Positions 26,665 through 36,043 are shown, counted from the stretch's first letter. The stretch: 58,777 bases of DNA from Bacteroidota bacterium (GCA_013816615.1 JACDED010000012.1:1-58777); one strand, 5' to 3'. Program-made: numbers and translations. Notes: a model not told the origin generated them from the letters alone.

Positions 26665-28000
26665 AACTTGTTTCAGATCCGCTAACAGGTCTTCGGTTTC
26701 CATTCTCATAATAATAAACGGTATTAGCACTGTTATACGAAAATAACATTTTACTTCCCCAATCACCACCACGATTGGTGAACCACGTGGTTGAATTTAA
26801 AAACAATTCGCCATTATCCTGCGTACCAATACTTACTATGTTACGTTGTAATTTGCTTTGAGCGGCATGATAGATCTCCGTTGCTTCCAAACCATTAGAA
26901 CGCTGCTCCCAATTTATACCACCATTACGACTTAAGAAAACGCCACCATCATTTACATCAAACAACATGTTTGTGTATTGAGGATGTTGTTGTATACCAT
27001 GCATATCTGTATGACATTTATTATACCAGTCTGTTAGCTTTGTCCATGCAATGCCACCGTTAGTGCTTTTCCATACGCAATGTGCGGCAATGTACACTAC
27101 GTTAGCATTGTTTTGATCTGCTGTCATACCAAAATTATAATCACCCTGGCCGGGTGTTACAGCATCATAACCAACAAGGCTCTGCGTTGAATTATTATAA
27201 ACTGTTGTAAAGCTGGTGCCAAAATTGGTTGATCTTAAAGTAAGCCCTTCGTTAGCGATCATAGAAATATAAACAACGCTTGCATTTGCTTTGCTTACTG
27301 CCAAACGCATACCCTGACCATTGCTTGATGGTACAAAAACACCATTTGTTATTTGTTGCCACGTTGTTCCAAAATCAACCGAACGCCAAAATTGCGAAGA
27401 AGTAACAGCATAAACTGTATCAGCACTATTTGGTTTTAATACCATGGCTTTAAAATCGCCACCTGTTTTTACTACACTCCAGCTAGCACCTGCATTGGTT
27501 GTTTTATAAATTCCATTTTCGGTAGCTGCTAAAATATTTTGATTATTAACGGGGCTCATTATTAATTCAACTACCAGGCGGTTGCCCATACCTGTATTTG
27601 ATAAGGCCCATGTTGTACCACCGTTCGTGCTTTTCCAAACACCGTAATCTGTATTATAGTAATTAGGATCGCCACTGCCTAAATATAAATTATTATTATT
27701 TGTATGATCGATACAGATAGAAGCGCAACCCATTTTTGGAAAATAATCGGTGCCAACATTTTGCCAGGTAGCACCAGTATCATTACTGCGCCACAAACCA
27801 CCTGATGCTGAGGTAACATACATTCGGTTCACACTTAAAGGATCAAATTTTATTTGTGTAGCACGGCCTATGCCGTTTATTTGTCCGCTGGTGTTTATGG
27901 GAAAATTTATTGGACCGGATGAAGACCAGGATGTAGCAGGTTGCGCAAAAACATTACCACAAATAAAAAAAACTAAAAATAATTTATATAATGCTTTCAT
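26630..28000 (-). CDS. N-terminal part of a frameshifted T9SS propeller/PKD protein
   Basis: Starts at the ATG at 28000 (MKALYKLFLVFFICGNVFAQ, a signal peptide), whose A is also the last base of the upstream gene's TAA, giving TAATG coupling. It contains sortilin/VPS10-like propeller repeats (GGLWRSNDTGATWQNVG, GVWKSTNGGTTW, GIYKTTNAGASW, HCVWKSTNGGIAW). The frame closes at 26630 after a meaningless tail. The sense switches by +1 near 26664, after GSETSY, into the frame ending at 24943. Joined, the two parts give about 1020 residues, a normal length for such surface proteins. One extra base explains it, from either true inactivation or a sequencing error. Confidence 0.8.
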   Translation of the reverse strand: MKALYKLFLVFFICGNVFAQPATSWSSSGPINFPINTSGQINGIGRATQIKFDPLSVNRMYVTSASGGLWRSNDTGATWQNVGTDYFPKMGCASICIDHTNNNNLYLGSGDPNYYNTDYGVWKSTNGGTTWALSNTGMGNRLVVELIMSPVNNQNILAATENGIYKTTNAGASWSVVKTGGDFKAMVLKPNSADTVYAVTSSQFWRSVDFGTTWQQITNGVFVPSSNGQGMRLAVSKANASVVYISMIANEGLTLRSTNFGTSFTTVYNNSTQSLVGYDAVTPGQGDYNFGMTADQNNANVVYIAAHCVWKSTNGGIAWTKLTDWYNKCHTDMHGIQQHPQYTNMLFDVNDGGVFLSRNGGINWEQRSNGLEATEIYHAAQSKLQRNIVSIGTQDNGELFLNSTTWFTNRGGDWGSKMLFSYNSANTVYYYENGNRRPVSGSETSYRFTIYSKQQY

Positions 28001-28410
28001 TATTTCTGTTCCCACATTTTTAATTGTTCTTCTTTAGAAAGTATATGACCATCAGCTTGCACATAAGGCTTAACCTGTAGTTTCCAATGCTCGAATTTTT
28101 TGCATTCGAGGCCGTATTTTTTGTACATTTCTTTTTCACGGCGTTTCTCTCTCATTTCTCTTCTGCTTTCCATCTTCTCTTCTTTGCTCGCTTCGCCTTT
28201 TGTTTGACCAATTAATTCATCTTCTTCCAAAGGTTTTTTTTTATTCTTCCAAAAGGTTTCGTAAGCGTTAATGGCTTCAAAATAATTTACGTTCGGGTCT
28301 TTGATCATATCTATCCAGACAGGGTTTTTTTTGTAATTTTTTGAATTATTTTTTTGCGCGGCGATAAAACCAATGCAAAAAAACAAACAAAGTGTAAGAA
28401 GATATCTCAT
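28000..28410 (-). CDS. Small exported partner protein of the T9SS propeller gene
   Basis: A 136-residue protein with a signal peptide (MRYLLTLCLFFCIGFIAAQ), a DPNVNYFEAINAYETFWKNK segment, a strongly basic/acidic helix (KMESRREMREKRREKEMYKK) and an ending KPYVQADGHILSKEEQLKMW. Similar modules are, from memory, found in Bacteroidota fused to or next to large VPS10/PKD surface proteins. It lies directly upstream of such a gene with stop and start overlapping (TAATG), so the two are translated together. The role is unknown; a periplasmic or surface partner or chaperone is inference. Confidence 0.7.
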   Translation of the reverse strand: MRYLLTLCLFFCIGFIAAQKNNSKNYKKNPVWIDMIKDPNVNYFEAINAYETFWKNKKKPLEEDELIGQTKGEASKEEKMESRREMREKRREKEMYKKYGLECKKFEHWKLQVKPYVQADGHILSKEEQLKMWEQK

Positions 28411-28763
28411 GTTTAAATCGATTTAAGTAATGCATATAAAATTATGGATATACTTTTAATAAGGCTAATTCTAAATTTTTTTAGGAAGATAAATGACGAA
28501 CTAACGTTGTTGCGAGGCACAAGGTAATTTCACGCGTTGTATATCTATTGTTTGAGATTGCTTCGCTATCACTCGCAAAGACGGAAGCTGGTAGATGTAT
28601 GATATTACTTTATGACTTTTCTCCCCGCAAGCCTGTTCACACGGTTTTTTTAAATATCTCAACGTTTTATCTCTTCTAGAATTTCGGGCGGAGTCGAGAA
28701 ACGTGTAACAATAAGTTAAGCGTATCGACTCTTCTCAACGTTACAGCATTTGCCTCCCGGCTA
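28411..28763. repeat. 353-bp spacer with degenerate palindromic repeats, no gene seen
   Basis: 28504-28584 is an imperfect inverted repeat (GTTGTTGCGAGGCACAAGG on the left, GCTATCACTCGCAAAGACG on the right) enclosing GAGATTGCTTCGC. 28680-28757 has a second weaker one around GGCGGAGTCGAGAAACGT and ATCGACTCTTCTCAACG. No coding frame of note and no clear terminator were seen. Confidence 0.5.
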
Positions 28764-31448
28764 TTATTCTTTCTGCAGTCGTAGCATTTCACGGTAAAGC
28801 TGTGCGAAATTTTTATGGTCAGCGCAGGTTTTACACCAGGTTTGCCTTATCTCTTCATGATCAAAGATCTGCATACTGATATTACATGGGCCGGTAAATA
28901 AATTACAATATTCGTCTTTTGTCAAAATGTTTGGAGCTGTTTTCATCAGCTTATAAACTCTACTACGCTGACGATACATATCGCGCAGGTAAGCCATTTT
29001 TATGTATAGAGAAAATACTTCATGATTTGGTTCTTTTCTTATAGCAAATGGCGCAAGAATACGATAAGCATAATCATCATGGTTATAAAAAATAAAATAC
29101 TTTGCGATCTTATATGCAGTGGAATCTGTATTTTTTTTGCCTTTGTAATAATAATAGATATTGTTCATTGCCCGTAGCTGGGAATTATCATCAGGATCAA
29201 CAGAAAAGAACCAATTAGCAGCCTTAAAATTAAAATTCATTTTTAAAATATCAAGTGTGTCTTTTGGTATCACCGAATTATTTAAACGGCCCAATAAACC
29301 GAATATTTTTTTAGGTTGTGCTTTTTCCGTTTCGTTATCATACCATGATAAACTATCCCAATGGTTTACAAGTATTGTTAAAAAATTGTAGCGCTGTGTT
29401 TGGCTTGCTTTTGCCGTTATGGCAACTGTTTTAAGAGCTTCATATAATTCGCGTTCATAAATATCTTTAGAATTAATTGTATCCGTTTCGCGCTTAAAAA
29501 TAACATAATTAAGATAAACCCTTGAGTACATAGGTTCGTTAGGTGGTATTAACTCTGTAAGCTTCGAATATGGCAACTTACCTTTTATTGCCTGCTTATA
29601 CATTAGTGTTTGAATACTGTGTAATTTTATTGCATCATAACCATTTAATTTGCCCAAATGCGCTTTTTGTATGAGCTCTTCATAACGTTTAAGTGCAAAT
29701 TGAAGTTTGAGTGAATCTGTAACTTTCGACATTAGCCACAACTTTACATTTGCTTTTCGTTCTTCATTTAATATAGATTCAAGGTCTTTTGCAGTTTCTT
29801 GTTTTTGCAACTCTTTTTTTATTTCTTCTTTACTTAATTTAGTAAGGTATTTATATTTTGTTTTTGAAATATTCTTATTAAAATGATCCCAATCTTCTTT
29901 TGCCTGTATATCTTTTATTAAGGTATCTACACGTGTAGAGTCGAGTACTTTTCTTATGGAAAGGGCACGTTTAAAAGTGAGTTTATTATTGATCTCAGCA
30001 TCACCTTCTACTGAAGCGGTAGCATTAATATCTAATTTTACGATAGAATAATTTTCTAATTTAATTGTATCTAATAAAGGTTTTATCTCATTGTAATTGT
30101 AATCTGATTTTCCTTGTTTAAAATAAATACTAAACGAGTAATGCACCGTATCTTCAGGGTATTGGTATTCTACATTACTTAATTCAGGCAAAAGAGGAGT
30201 GGGGTGAATATCATTAAAATATTCGCCGCAATAGTCTGTGAAATTTAAGATCTGGCAAACCCTTCTCTTTTTTAGAAACATAATATTGCACTCATAATAG
30301 TCTTTTGGATACAAAGGAAGCTTTCCTATAATATTATCAGATGGAGTACCGGGAAATCTCTTAAACATTGAGGCTACAGCATCACCATATTTTCTGAACT
30401 TAAATGTAAAATATACTTTAAAGATTTTACGCCATTTTTTTATTTTCCATACACGTTTTATCTTTCGGTATATTTTTCTAAGCTTCCATTTGTAAACTGG
30501 TTTTTGAATTGTACCATTTGCAATACATTCTCCGTTACGACGACTTGGTTTTAAAAAGAAATTTTTATTGCTGCATACATAATCATCATATTTTATAATT
30601 TCCAAAGCAAAGCCATCTCTTCTTCTTTTTGTTAGACGTTTAAATAACGTGCCATCTTTTGTATAGCAATGTACATTCATAGATGAGTCTACATAAAAGA
30701 ATAAATTATTTTTTTGACTTGGTATACCGTCACATTCTTTACAGCGTCTGAATTTTTTACGTCGCTTTAAACGCCAGCGGTGCGGACCTTTATGCGGCAA
30801 TCTTGAAACCTGTTTCAATTCTTTTAATTCATATTCAATTTCATTTTCATCTTCGTATGGAAAAAGATTAGTATTTTCTATAAAAACGAATTTGCTTTTT
30901 ACTTCTGCAAATTTTTGTGTGCCATAAATGCGTTTTGTTTTTTTATCATAAGAAATAGTTACGCCTGTTATTTGATATTCTTTTTTAATAATGTTACGAT
31001 AATGCCCTCTTGATTTTACCCAGTTTTTAACCATTCGGCTGGCAAATTCCCCATAAGTAAAAAACTCACTCAATTCGGGATGTTTGATATTTAATTTTTT
31101 GTAAGCCGTTATAAATGCAACATTTTCTCCTGTAAAATAATTCACAGCTCCAAAGGCTTCGGCACGTTTTTGTGGATTCTTAAATTTTTTTGAAGCTTCA
31201 AAGTGACTTAAGTTTCTGGTTTTTGCCATATTATTAGAGTGATGGCTGGATGCAACATAAAGAATGCTATCATTTACTAGCTCAAGTAATCCTTTGCTAT
31301 GCCTTACACTATCAACTTTTTGCTTAATAAGATGCTCGAGATATTGAGCGTTTATGTTTTCGGGATCGATCTCTTCTTCCGGCGATTGTGAGAATGCAAG
31401 AGCGGGCAGAAATGCTAAAATGAAAAAGAAGACAGATCTTACAATCAT
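28764..31448 (-). CDS. Exported CAP-domain protein with OmpA-like middle region
   Basis: With the ATG at 31448 the 894-residue protein begins with a signal peptide (MIVRSVFFFILAFLPALAFS). The alternative start, nine residues earlier, adds a charged stretch. Residues about 40-185 form a CAP/SCP domain: SSHHSNNMAKTRNLSHFEAS, GENVAF, and WVKSRGHYRNIIKKEYQITGV. A basic, aromatic region follows with a CRKC-like pair (FRRCKECDG). Then comes a segment resembling an OmpA-like fold (SFSIYFKQGKSDYNYNEIKP, DINATASVEGDAEINNKLT), and a helical C-terminus with TPR-like character. Substrate and role are unknown; anchoring to peptidoglycan is inference. Confidence 0.7.
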   Translation of the reverse strand: MIVRSVFFFILAFLPALAFSQSPEEEIDPENINAQYLEHLIKQKVDSVRHSKGLLELVNDSILYVASSHHSNNMAKTRNLSHFEASKKFKNPQKRAEAFGAVNYFTGENVAFITAYKKLNIKHPELSEFFTYGEFASRMVKNWVKSRGHYRNIIKKEYQITGVTISYDKKTKRIYGTQKFAEVKSKFVFIENTNLFPYEDENEIEYELKELKQVSRLPHKGPHRWRLKRRKKFRRCKECDGIPSQKNNLFFYVDSSMNVHCYTKDGTLFKRLTKRRRDGFALEIIKYDDYVCSNKNFFLKPSRRNGECIANGTIQKPVYKWKLRKIYRKIKRVWKIKKWRKIFKVYFTFKFRKYGDAVASMFKRFPGTPSDNIIGKLPLYPKDYYECNIMFLKKRRVCQILNFTDYCGEYFNDIHPTPLLPELSNVEYQYPEDTVHYSFSIYFKQGKSDYNYNEIKPLLDTIKLENYSIVKLDINATASVEGDAEINNKLTFKRALSIRKVLDSTRVDTLIKDIQAKEDWDHFNKNISKTKYKYLTKLSKEEIKKELQKQETAKDLESILNEERKANVKLWLMSKVTDSLKLQFALKRYEELIQKAHLGKLNGYDAIKLHSIQTLMYKQAIKGKLPYSKLTELIPPNEPMYSRVYLNYVIFKRETDTINSKDIYERELYEALKTVAITAKASQTQRYNFLTILVNHWDSLSWYDNETEKAQPKKIFGLLGRLNNSVIPKDTLDILKMNFNFKAANWFFSVDPDDNSQLRAMNNIYYYYKGKKNTDSTAYKIAKYFIFYNHDDYAYRILAPFAIRKEPNHEVFSLYIKMAYLRDMYRQRSRVYKLMKTAPNILTKDEYCNLFTGPCNISMQIFDHEEIRQTWCKTCADHKNFAQLYREMLRLQKE

Positions 31449-31536
31449 TTGTTTGGCGAAACTAAAAGTATACACAACTTAAGTTCAACTAAAATACAAA
31501 ATACATTGCTTCGTATTTAGAATATTTTTAGGAAAC

Positions 31537-33525
31537 CTATTTTATAACTTCTCTACCTAAAAGCAGATTGATCCTGATTTTTAAAATTTCAAGCCGTTTT
31601 ATTTCTTCAAGAATTTCGATCGATTCGTCGTACGAACATGTTTTTAAAGATTCACGGATCGAATTAATATAAGCATTCAGCTTTCTACTTTTAAAACTAA
31701 ATAATGTTTTTTCGGCATCTTTTTTTGCAAGATCAATTTCTTTTGGAACAATAACGCCAAAGTTGATCCACTTAGGACTTACCTCATGTTTATCTATTAC
31801 ATAATTTACAGCAAAGCTGCTTATTAATGGATCGGGAGATTGTAAAAAATGTTTAACATCCGGCAGGCGAAGATCCTTTAATTGTTCAATATACTCATCC
31901 AGTACCGTCTTATATAAAGGATTTTCGTAAGCAATTTCATCACGCCATAACTCAAAAATAATAAATTCACCGAGCGTAATTTCCAATTCGTGTTCAACGT
32001 TCACTTCATCTTCAGCCTGTGTGGTAATTAAAAGATTACCGTATTTGATCATTAATACTAACAAACGTTCTTCTTCAGCATCAAAATTAAAAAGCTCTTT
32101 TTCAGGTTTTGTATCCAGAAATAATTCTTCTTCTACATTTTCCGGAGTTAATTGCTGTGTTTCGTTTGCGGTAGTATTAGAGGCTTTTGTAGCGGTCTTT
32201 CTCCGGATCTTATTTACTTCCATTTGAAGAATAGATTCTTCAATTTCCATAATATTAGCACACTCTTTAATATAAATGCTGCGAATAATATTATCTGGAA
32301 TAATGGAAATACTATCTACAAGATCTTTTATAACACCTGCACGTTTTATAGGATCGTTCTTGCTTTCTTCACTTAATTTTTTTGCTTTGAACTTTAAAAA
32401 ATCTTCTGTATTATTTTCTAAATAATCTTTAAACTCCTGTATGGTAACTTTTCTGCTGAACGAATCCGGATCATCATTGTCAGGAAACATCAATAGTTTT
32501 ACATTCATTCCTTCTTCTAAAAGCAGAGGAATGGCGCGGTTACTGGCCTTTTGCCCGGCTTCATCACCATCGTATAAAACAACAATGTTTTTTGTAAAAC
32601 GGTGAATGGATTTTATTTGTTCAACGGTTAGCGATGTGCCGCTTGATGCAACAACATTTTCAATTCCTGCCTGGTGCATGGCAATAACATCCATATAACC
32701 TTCAACCAAAAAACATTTATCGGCATTTTGAATGGCTTTTTTTCCCATCCATAAACCATATAAAATTTTACTCTTGTTATAAATATCTGTTTCGGGACTG
32801 TTAATATATTTGGCTGTTTTTTTATCATTGCTTAATGTTCTGCCACCAAAAGCAACAACGCGGCCTCCATCATCATGTATTGGGAACATAACCCGGCCCG
32901 CATAACGGTCAAAAAGATCGGCCTGTGTAATTTCTGTACCTTCAACATGCCTGTTGCTCACAATACTCATTCCGGTTTTAGCAAGATACTTTGGCTGGTA
33001 ACTATTCTTTACAGCGGTAACTGTAAATGCATTTCTTTCTTCGAGACTATAACCTAACTGAAATTTTGCAATGATATCATCGCGCAGATCACGCTCTTTA
33101 AAATAACTTAATCCAATAGATCTGCCTTCATCGGTATCAAACATTGTTTCAGTAAAATAACGCTGCGCATATTGCATAACAATAAGCATACTTTCGCGCT
33201 CGGTTTGTTGCTCGCGTTCTTCGGGAGTTATTTCTCGCTCAACAATTTCTATACTATATTTTTTGGCAAGCCAGCGTAAAGCATCGGGGTAGGAGAGCTG
33301 TAAATGCTCCATAATAAAATTTACCGAGTTACCCGATTTGCCGCAACCAAAACATTTGTAAATGCCTTTAACAGGCGATACTGTAAATGATGGCGATTTT
33401 TCCCCATGAAAAGGACAGAGGCCCAATAGATTAGCACCGCGCTTTTTTAAAGTGATAAATTCACCTAAAACTTCCTCAACATGCGCGGCATCAATTATTT
33501 TTTCAACAGTGTTCTTAGGTATCAC
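31537..33525 (-). CDS. dnaG: DNA primase DnaG
   Basis: Synthesises RNA primers for replication with DnaB helicase. The CHC2 zinc-binding domain is intact: C37, H40, C58 and C61 in LCPFHGEKSPSFTVSP and GIYKCFGCGKSGN. The catalytic core contains the Toprim motifs (FLVEGYMDVIAMHQAG, VVLYDGDEAGQKAS). The C-terminal part of about 200 residues is the helicase-interacting region. The start is a GTG at 33525, as no ATG lies upstream in frame, and a near-consensus -7 box (TATATTTA) is about 30 nt upstream. It is divergent from the hydrolase gene, and the usual rpoD/rpsU neighbours are absent. Confidence 0.96.
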   Translation of the reverse strand: MIPKNTVEKIIDAAHVEEVLGEFITLKKRGANLLGLCPFHGEKSPSFTVSPVKGIYKCFGCGKSGNSVNFIMEHLQLSYPDALRWLAKKYSIEIVEREITPEEREQQTERESMLIVMQYAQRYFTETMFDTDEGRSIGLSYFKERDLRDDIIAKFQLGYSLEERNAFTVTAVKNSYQPKYLAKTGMSIVSNRHVEGTEITQADLFDRYAGRVMFPIHDDGGRVVAFGGRTLSNDKKTAKYINSPETDIYNKSKILYGLWMGKKAIQNADKCFLVEGYMDVIAMHQAGIENVVASSGTSLTVEQIKSIHRFTKNIVVLYDGDEAGQKASNRAIPLLLEEGMNVKLLMFPDNDDPDSFSRKVTIQEFKDYLENNTEDFLKFKAKKLSEESKNDPIKRAGVIKDLVDSISIIPDNIIRSIYIKECANIMEIEESILQMEVNKIRRKTATKASNTTANETQQLTPENVEEELFLDTKPEKELFNFDAEEERLLVLMIKYGNLLITTQAEDEVNVEHELEITLGEFIIFELWRDEIAYENPLYKTVLDEYIEQLKDLRLPDVKHFLQSPDPLISSFAVNYVIDKHEVSPKWINFGVIVPKEIDLAKKDAEKTLFSFKSRKLNAYINSIRESLKTCSYDESIEILEEIKRLEILKIRINLLLGREVIK

Positions 33526-33566
33526 TTTTATGGTAAATTTGGACTAATAAATATACGGCAAATTAA

Positions 33567-34910
33567 ATGATAAAATTACGCTATTCTTTACAAATTTTCG
33601 CTCTGCTATTGATAAGCGCGACCTATATGGCTCAGGATGAAGCCAAAGAAGTTAACCCTTATAAAAAGCTCTCAAAATCGTTTTTTGGAGCTGTAAAAAG
33701 GGATATCCCTAACCGTAATGAGAAGTTCTTTGATACTTCCTTTTATGCAAAAATCAGCTCTGCCCAAACCGACAGAACTTTAAATAATTTTAGAAGCGCA
33801 CACGGAGTAATTGTTGCTATTGAAAAAACTGAAGTGGATACACAAGGTTGTAAAATGGTTACCTGCACATCTATAAAAACCGGCGACGGTAAATTTTTAT
33901 GGTATTTATATTTTGACCAGGCGCAATATATTCAGAAACTGACAATTGATACTTTTAGTACACAGTGGTTTCATAAACCAAAGTCAATAGTAAATAACAA
34001 TTTTACACGCAAGGAAATTTCTTTTGAAAGCAATCCATTTATAAAATTGCCCGGAAGCTTATATGTGCCAAACGATCAAAAAAAATTATCACCGGCTGTT
34101 GTGTTGGTTCATGGCAGCGGCCCACACGACAGGAACATGAGTGTTGCGCGCAATAAAATATTTTTAGATATAGCTTTGGAGCTCGTGCAAAAAGGAATTA
34201 CCGTTTTAATTTATGATAAAAGAACTTATGTGTATCAATACCATGATCCTTTTCCAATGGACAGTATGGATTATCAAACAGAAACTATTGATGATGCTGT
34301 TGCCGCTTTAAATTTTTTAAAGCAACAAAAAGGAATTGACACCAATCGCATTTATATTGCGGGCCACAGCCAGGGGGCTTTATGCGCGCCATTGATGGCG
34401 AAAAAGTGTAAAGTAAAAGGATTGATATTATTAGCAGCACCGGCAAGGAGATTATTGGATCTGATACCTGAGCAAATAGATTACATAGCAAGTTTAAGAA
34501 CCAAAAAAAACGAAACTGCAGATGCGCAGGATGTTGCTATGAAATGGCAGGTAAACAATGCATTGAAACCTGATCTTGCCTTGTGGAGTAGAACAGCCCT
34601 GCCTTTTGGTGCAAGACCAAAGTATTGGTTATTTGACAGAAATTACAAAGTATTGGATGTTGCAAAAACTTTAAGTTTACCAATTTTATTGATACAGGGT
34701 GGAAGAGATTTTAATGTTACAAAAAAAGATTATGATCTTTGGCTGGAAGCAATGAAAGGAAAGGCGAATTTTAAAACTGTTTATTTTGAAGAATTGGATC
34801 ACCTATTTTTTGAAGGACAAGGTAAAGCAAAGCCTGAGGATGTTACCAAATTAAATTACGTTTCAGAAAAAGTAACCAATAAAATGGCGGAGTTTATAAA
34901 CGGGAAATAA
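33567..34910 (+). CDS. Exported alpha/beta hydrolase with N-terminal DUF3887-like domain
   Basis: A 447-residue protein with a signal peptide (LQIFALLLISATYMAQ). Residues about 35-135 look like the small alpha+beta domain often found before such hydrolases, and about 150-447 are an alpha/beta hydrolase. The oxyanion region VLVHGSGPHDRNM (179-191) is typical of this subfamily. The triad is Ser268 in GHSQG, Asp in QGGRDFNV and His in LDHLFFEG. An exported esterase or peptidase-like enzyme is inferred, with unknown substrate. It converges with murQ across a long palindromic repeat. Confidence 0.85.
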   Translation: MIKLRYSLQIFALLLISATYMAQDEAKEVNPYKKLSKSFFGAVKRDIPNRNEKFFDTSFYAKISSAQTDRTLNNFRSAHGVIVAIEKTEVDTQGCKMVTCTSIKTGDGKFLWYLYFDQAQYIQKLTIDTFSTQWFHKPKSIVNNNFTRKEISFESNPFIKLPGSLYVPNDQKKLSPAVVLVHGSGPHDRNMSVARNKIFLDIALELVQKGITVLIYDKRTYVYQYHDPFPMDSMDYQTETIDDAVAALNFLKQQKGIDTNRIYIAGHSQGALCAPLMAKKCKVKGLILLAAPARRLLDLIPEQIDYIASLRTKKNETADAQDVAMKWQVNNALKPDLALWSRTALPFGARPKYWLFDRNYKVLDVAKTLSLPILLIQGGRDFNVTKKDYDLWLEAMKGKANFKTVYFEELDHLFFEGQGKAKPEDVTKLNYVSEKVTNKMAEFINGK

Positions 34911-34957
34911 ATCGTCATTGCTTATGGCTATTGTATGAGATAAGAACGTTTTTTAAA

Positions 34958-35105
34958 TAAGCCACGAATTACACAAATTTCGCAAAACATTTTTTTGATT
35001 ATACATGATGTAGAATTAGTGAAATTGAATATTTTGCAAGTTTGCTTGCAAAATTCACTAATTCGAGGCGCGAAGGTTAGTGTTATTTGTGAAATTAGTG
35101 GCTTA
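34958..35105. repeat. Long nested palindromic repeat, AGCCAC family
   Basis: The outer ends TAAGCCACGAATTACACAA and its inverted partner TTTGTGAAATTAGTGGCTTA pair over about 20 bp with few mismatches. The interior has a perfect 9-bp hairpin TTTTGCAAG/CTTGCAAAA, flanked by GAATTAGTGAA and TTCACTAATTC. It fills the convergent spacer between the hydrolase gene and murQ, and no gene is seen there. Confidence 0.7.
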
Positions 35106-35155
35106 AACTTTCCTTATTAAAAAAACTTACAATTCAAGTTATAAGATGACGCACA

Positions 35156-35962
35156 TTATTTTTTATAAGCTTCTGTAGCTTTTCTTACACTACCATGTTT
35201 TAAAAGTAAGGCTTTAGCTTCTTCGTAGTTTTCGAGTCCGGTATTTTTCATAAGCATTTTTGCGCCACGATCAACCAGTTTATTATTGCTGAGTTGCATA
35301 TCAACCATTTTATTTCCTTTTACGCGACCTAATTTTATCATTACAGAAGTAGAGATCATATTCAAAACCAATTTCTGTGCAGTACCACTTTTCATACGTG
35401 TAGAACCGGTTACAAATTCAGGTCCAACAACAACCTCAATTGGTAGTTTTGATACAGCGGCTATTTCACTTCCTGCGTTACAGCTAATGCAACCTGTTAA
35501 AATATTTTCGGTATTACATTTTTTTAATGCGCCAATAACATAAGGTGTAGAGCCTGATGCGGCAATACCAACTACAACATCTTTATTGGTTATGTTATGT
35601 TGTTTAAGATCTTGCCAGCCTTGTTGCAGATCATCTTCGGCAAACTCTACCGCTTTTCTTATTGCTTCATCGCCACCTGCAATTAAGCCTATTACAATGC
35701 CCTGTGCAATGCCGTAGGTTGGCGGACATTCGCTTGCGTCAACAATTCCCAGCCTGCCGCTTGTGCCGGCGCCAATATAAAATAAACGCCCGCCGTCAGA
35801 TAATCTGTTGATGATACCATTTACTAATTTCTCAATTTGTGGTATTACTTTTTCAACAGCAAGCGGTACTGTTTTATCTTCTTTATTAATATTTGTAAGA
35901 AGTTCGTTAACGCTCATTTGTTCTAAATGGTCGTAAAAAGAATCGGCTTCTGTTGTTTTCAT
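35156..35962 (-). CDS. murQ: N-acetylmuramic acid 6-phosphate etherase
   Basis: Cleaves the lactyl ether of MurNAc-6-phosphate to GlcNAc-6-phosphate in peptidoglycan recycling. The 268-residue SIS-fold protein shows FYIGAGTSGRLGIVDASECPPTYG near residues 60-83, a second SIS loop (VVGIAASGSTPYVIGAL) and FVTGSTRMKSGTAQKLVLNM. Active-site glutamates are expected in the ASECPPT region and the FAEDD segment. No anhMurNAc kinase or permease gene lies next to it. Its upstream side is protected by the terminator of the large T9SS gene. Confidence 0.95.
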   Translation of the reverse strand: MKTTEADSFYDHLEQMSVNELLTNINKEDKTVPLAVEKVIPQIEKLVNGIINRLSDGGRLFYIGAGTSGRLGIVDASECPPTYGIAQGIVIGLIAGGDEAIRKAVEFAEDDLQQGWQDLKQHNITNKDVVVGIAASGSTPYVIGALKKCNTENILTGCISCNAGSEIAAVSKLPIEVVVGPEFVTGSTRMKSGTAQKLVLNMISTSVMIKLGRVKGNKMVDMQLSNNKLVDRGAKMLMKNTGLENYEEAKALLLKHGSVRKATEAYKK

Positions 35963-36000
35963 TTTAATGAATTAATATTTAAAGTTAAGTCCAAAAAAAA

Positions 36001-36023
36001 AAGCTGCTTGTAGTAAGCAGCTT
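36001..36023. terminator. Rho-independent terminator after the large T9SS gene
   Basis: Perfect 9-bp stem AAGCTGCTT with AAGCAGCTT, loop of 5. Ten A precede it on plus, so a T-run follows on the minus strand; six T follow on plus. It acts for the gene ending at 36044 and can act in both directions. Confidence 0.8.
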
Positions 36024-36043
36024 TTTTTATTAAAAGATCAATG

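Noticed and set aside
26640-26700. Programmed +1 frameshift in the T9SS gene
   Set aside because: No slippery run or stop codon is placed at the switch point, and nothing shows the family uses one; mutation or sequencing error is simpler.
28411-28763. Search for tRNA, ncRNA or small gene in the 353-bp spacer
   Set aside because: Only degenerate inverted repeats were seen; no cloverleaf, no T-run terminator and no convincing frame.
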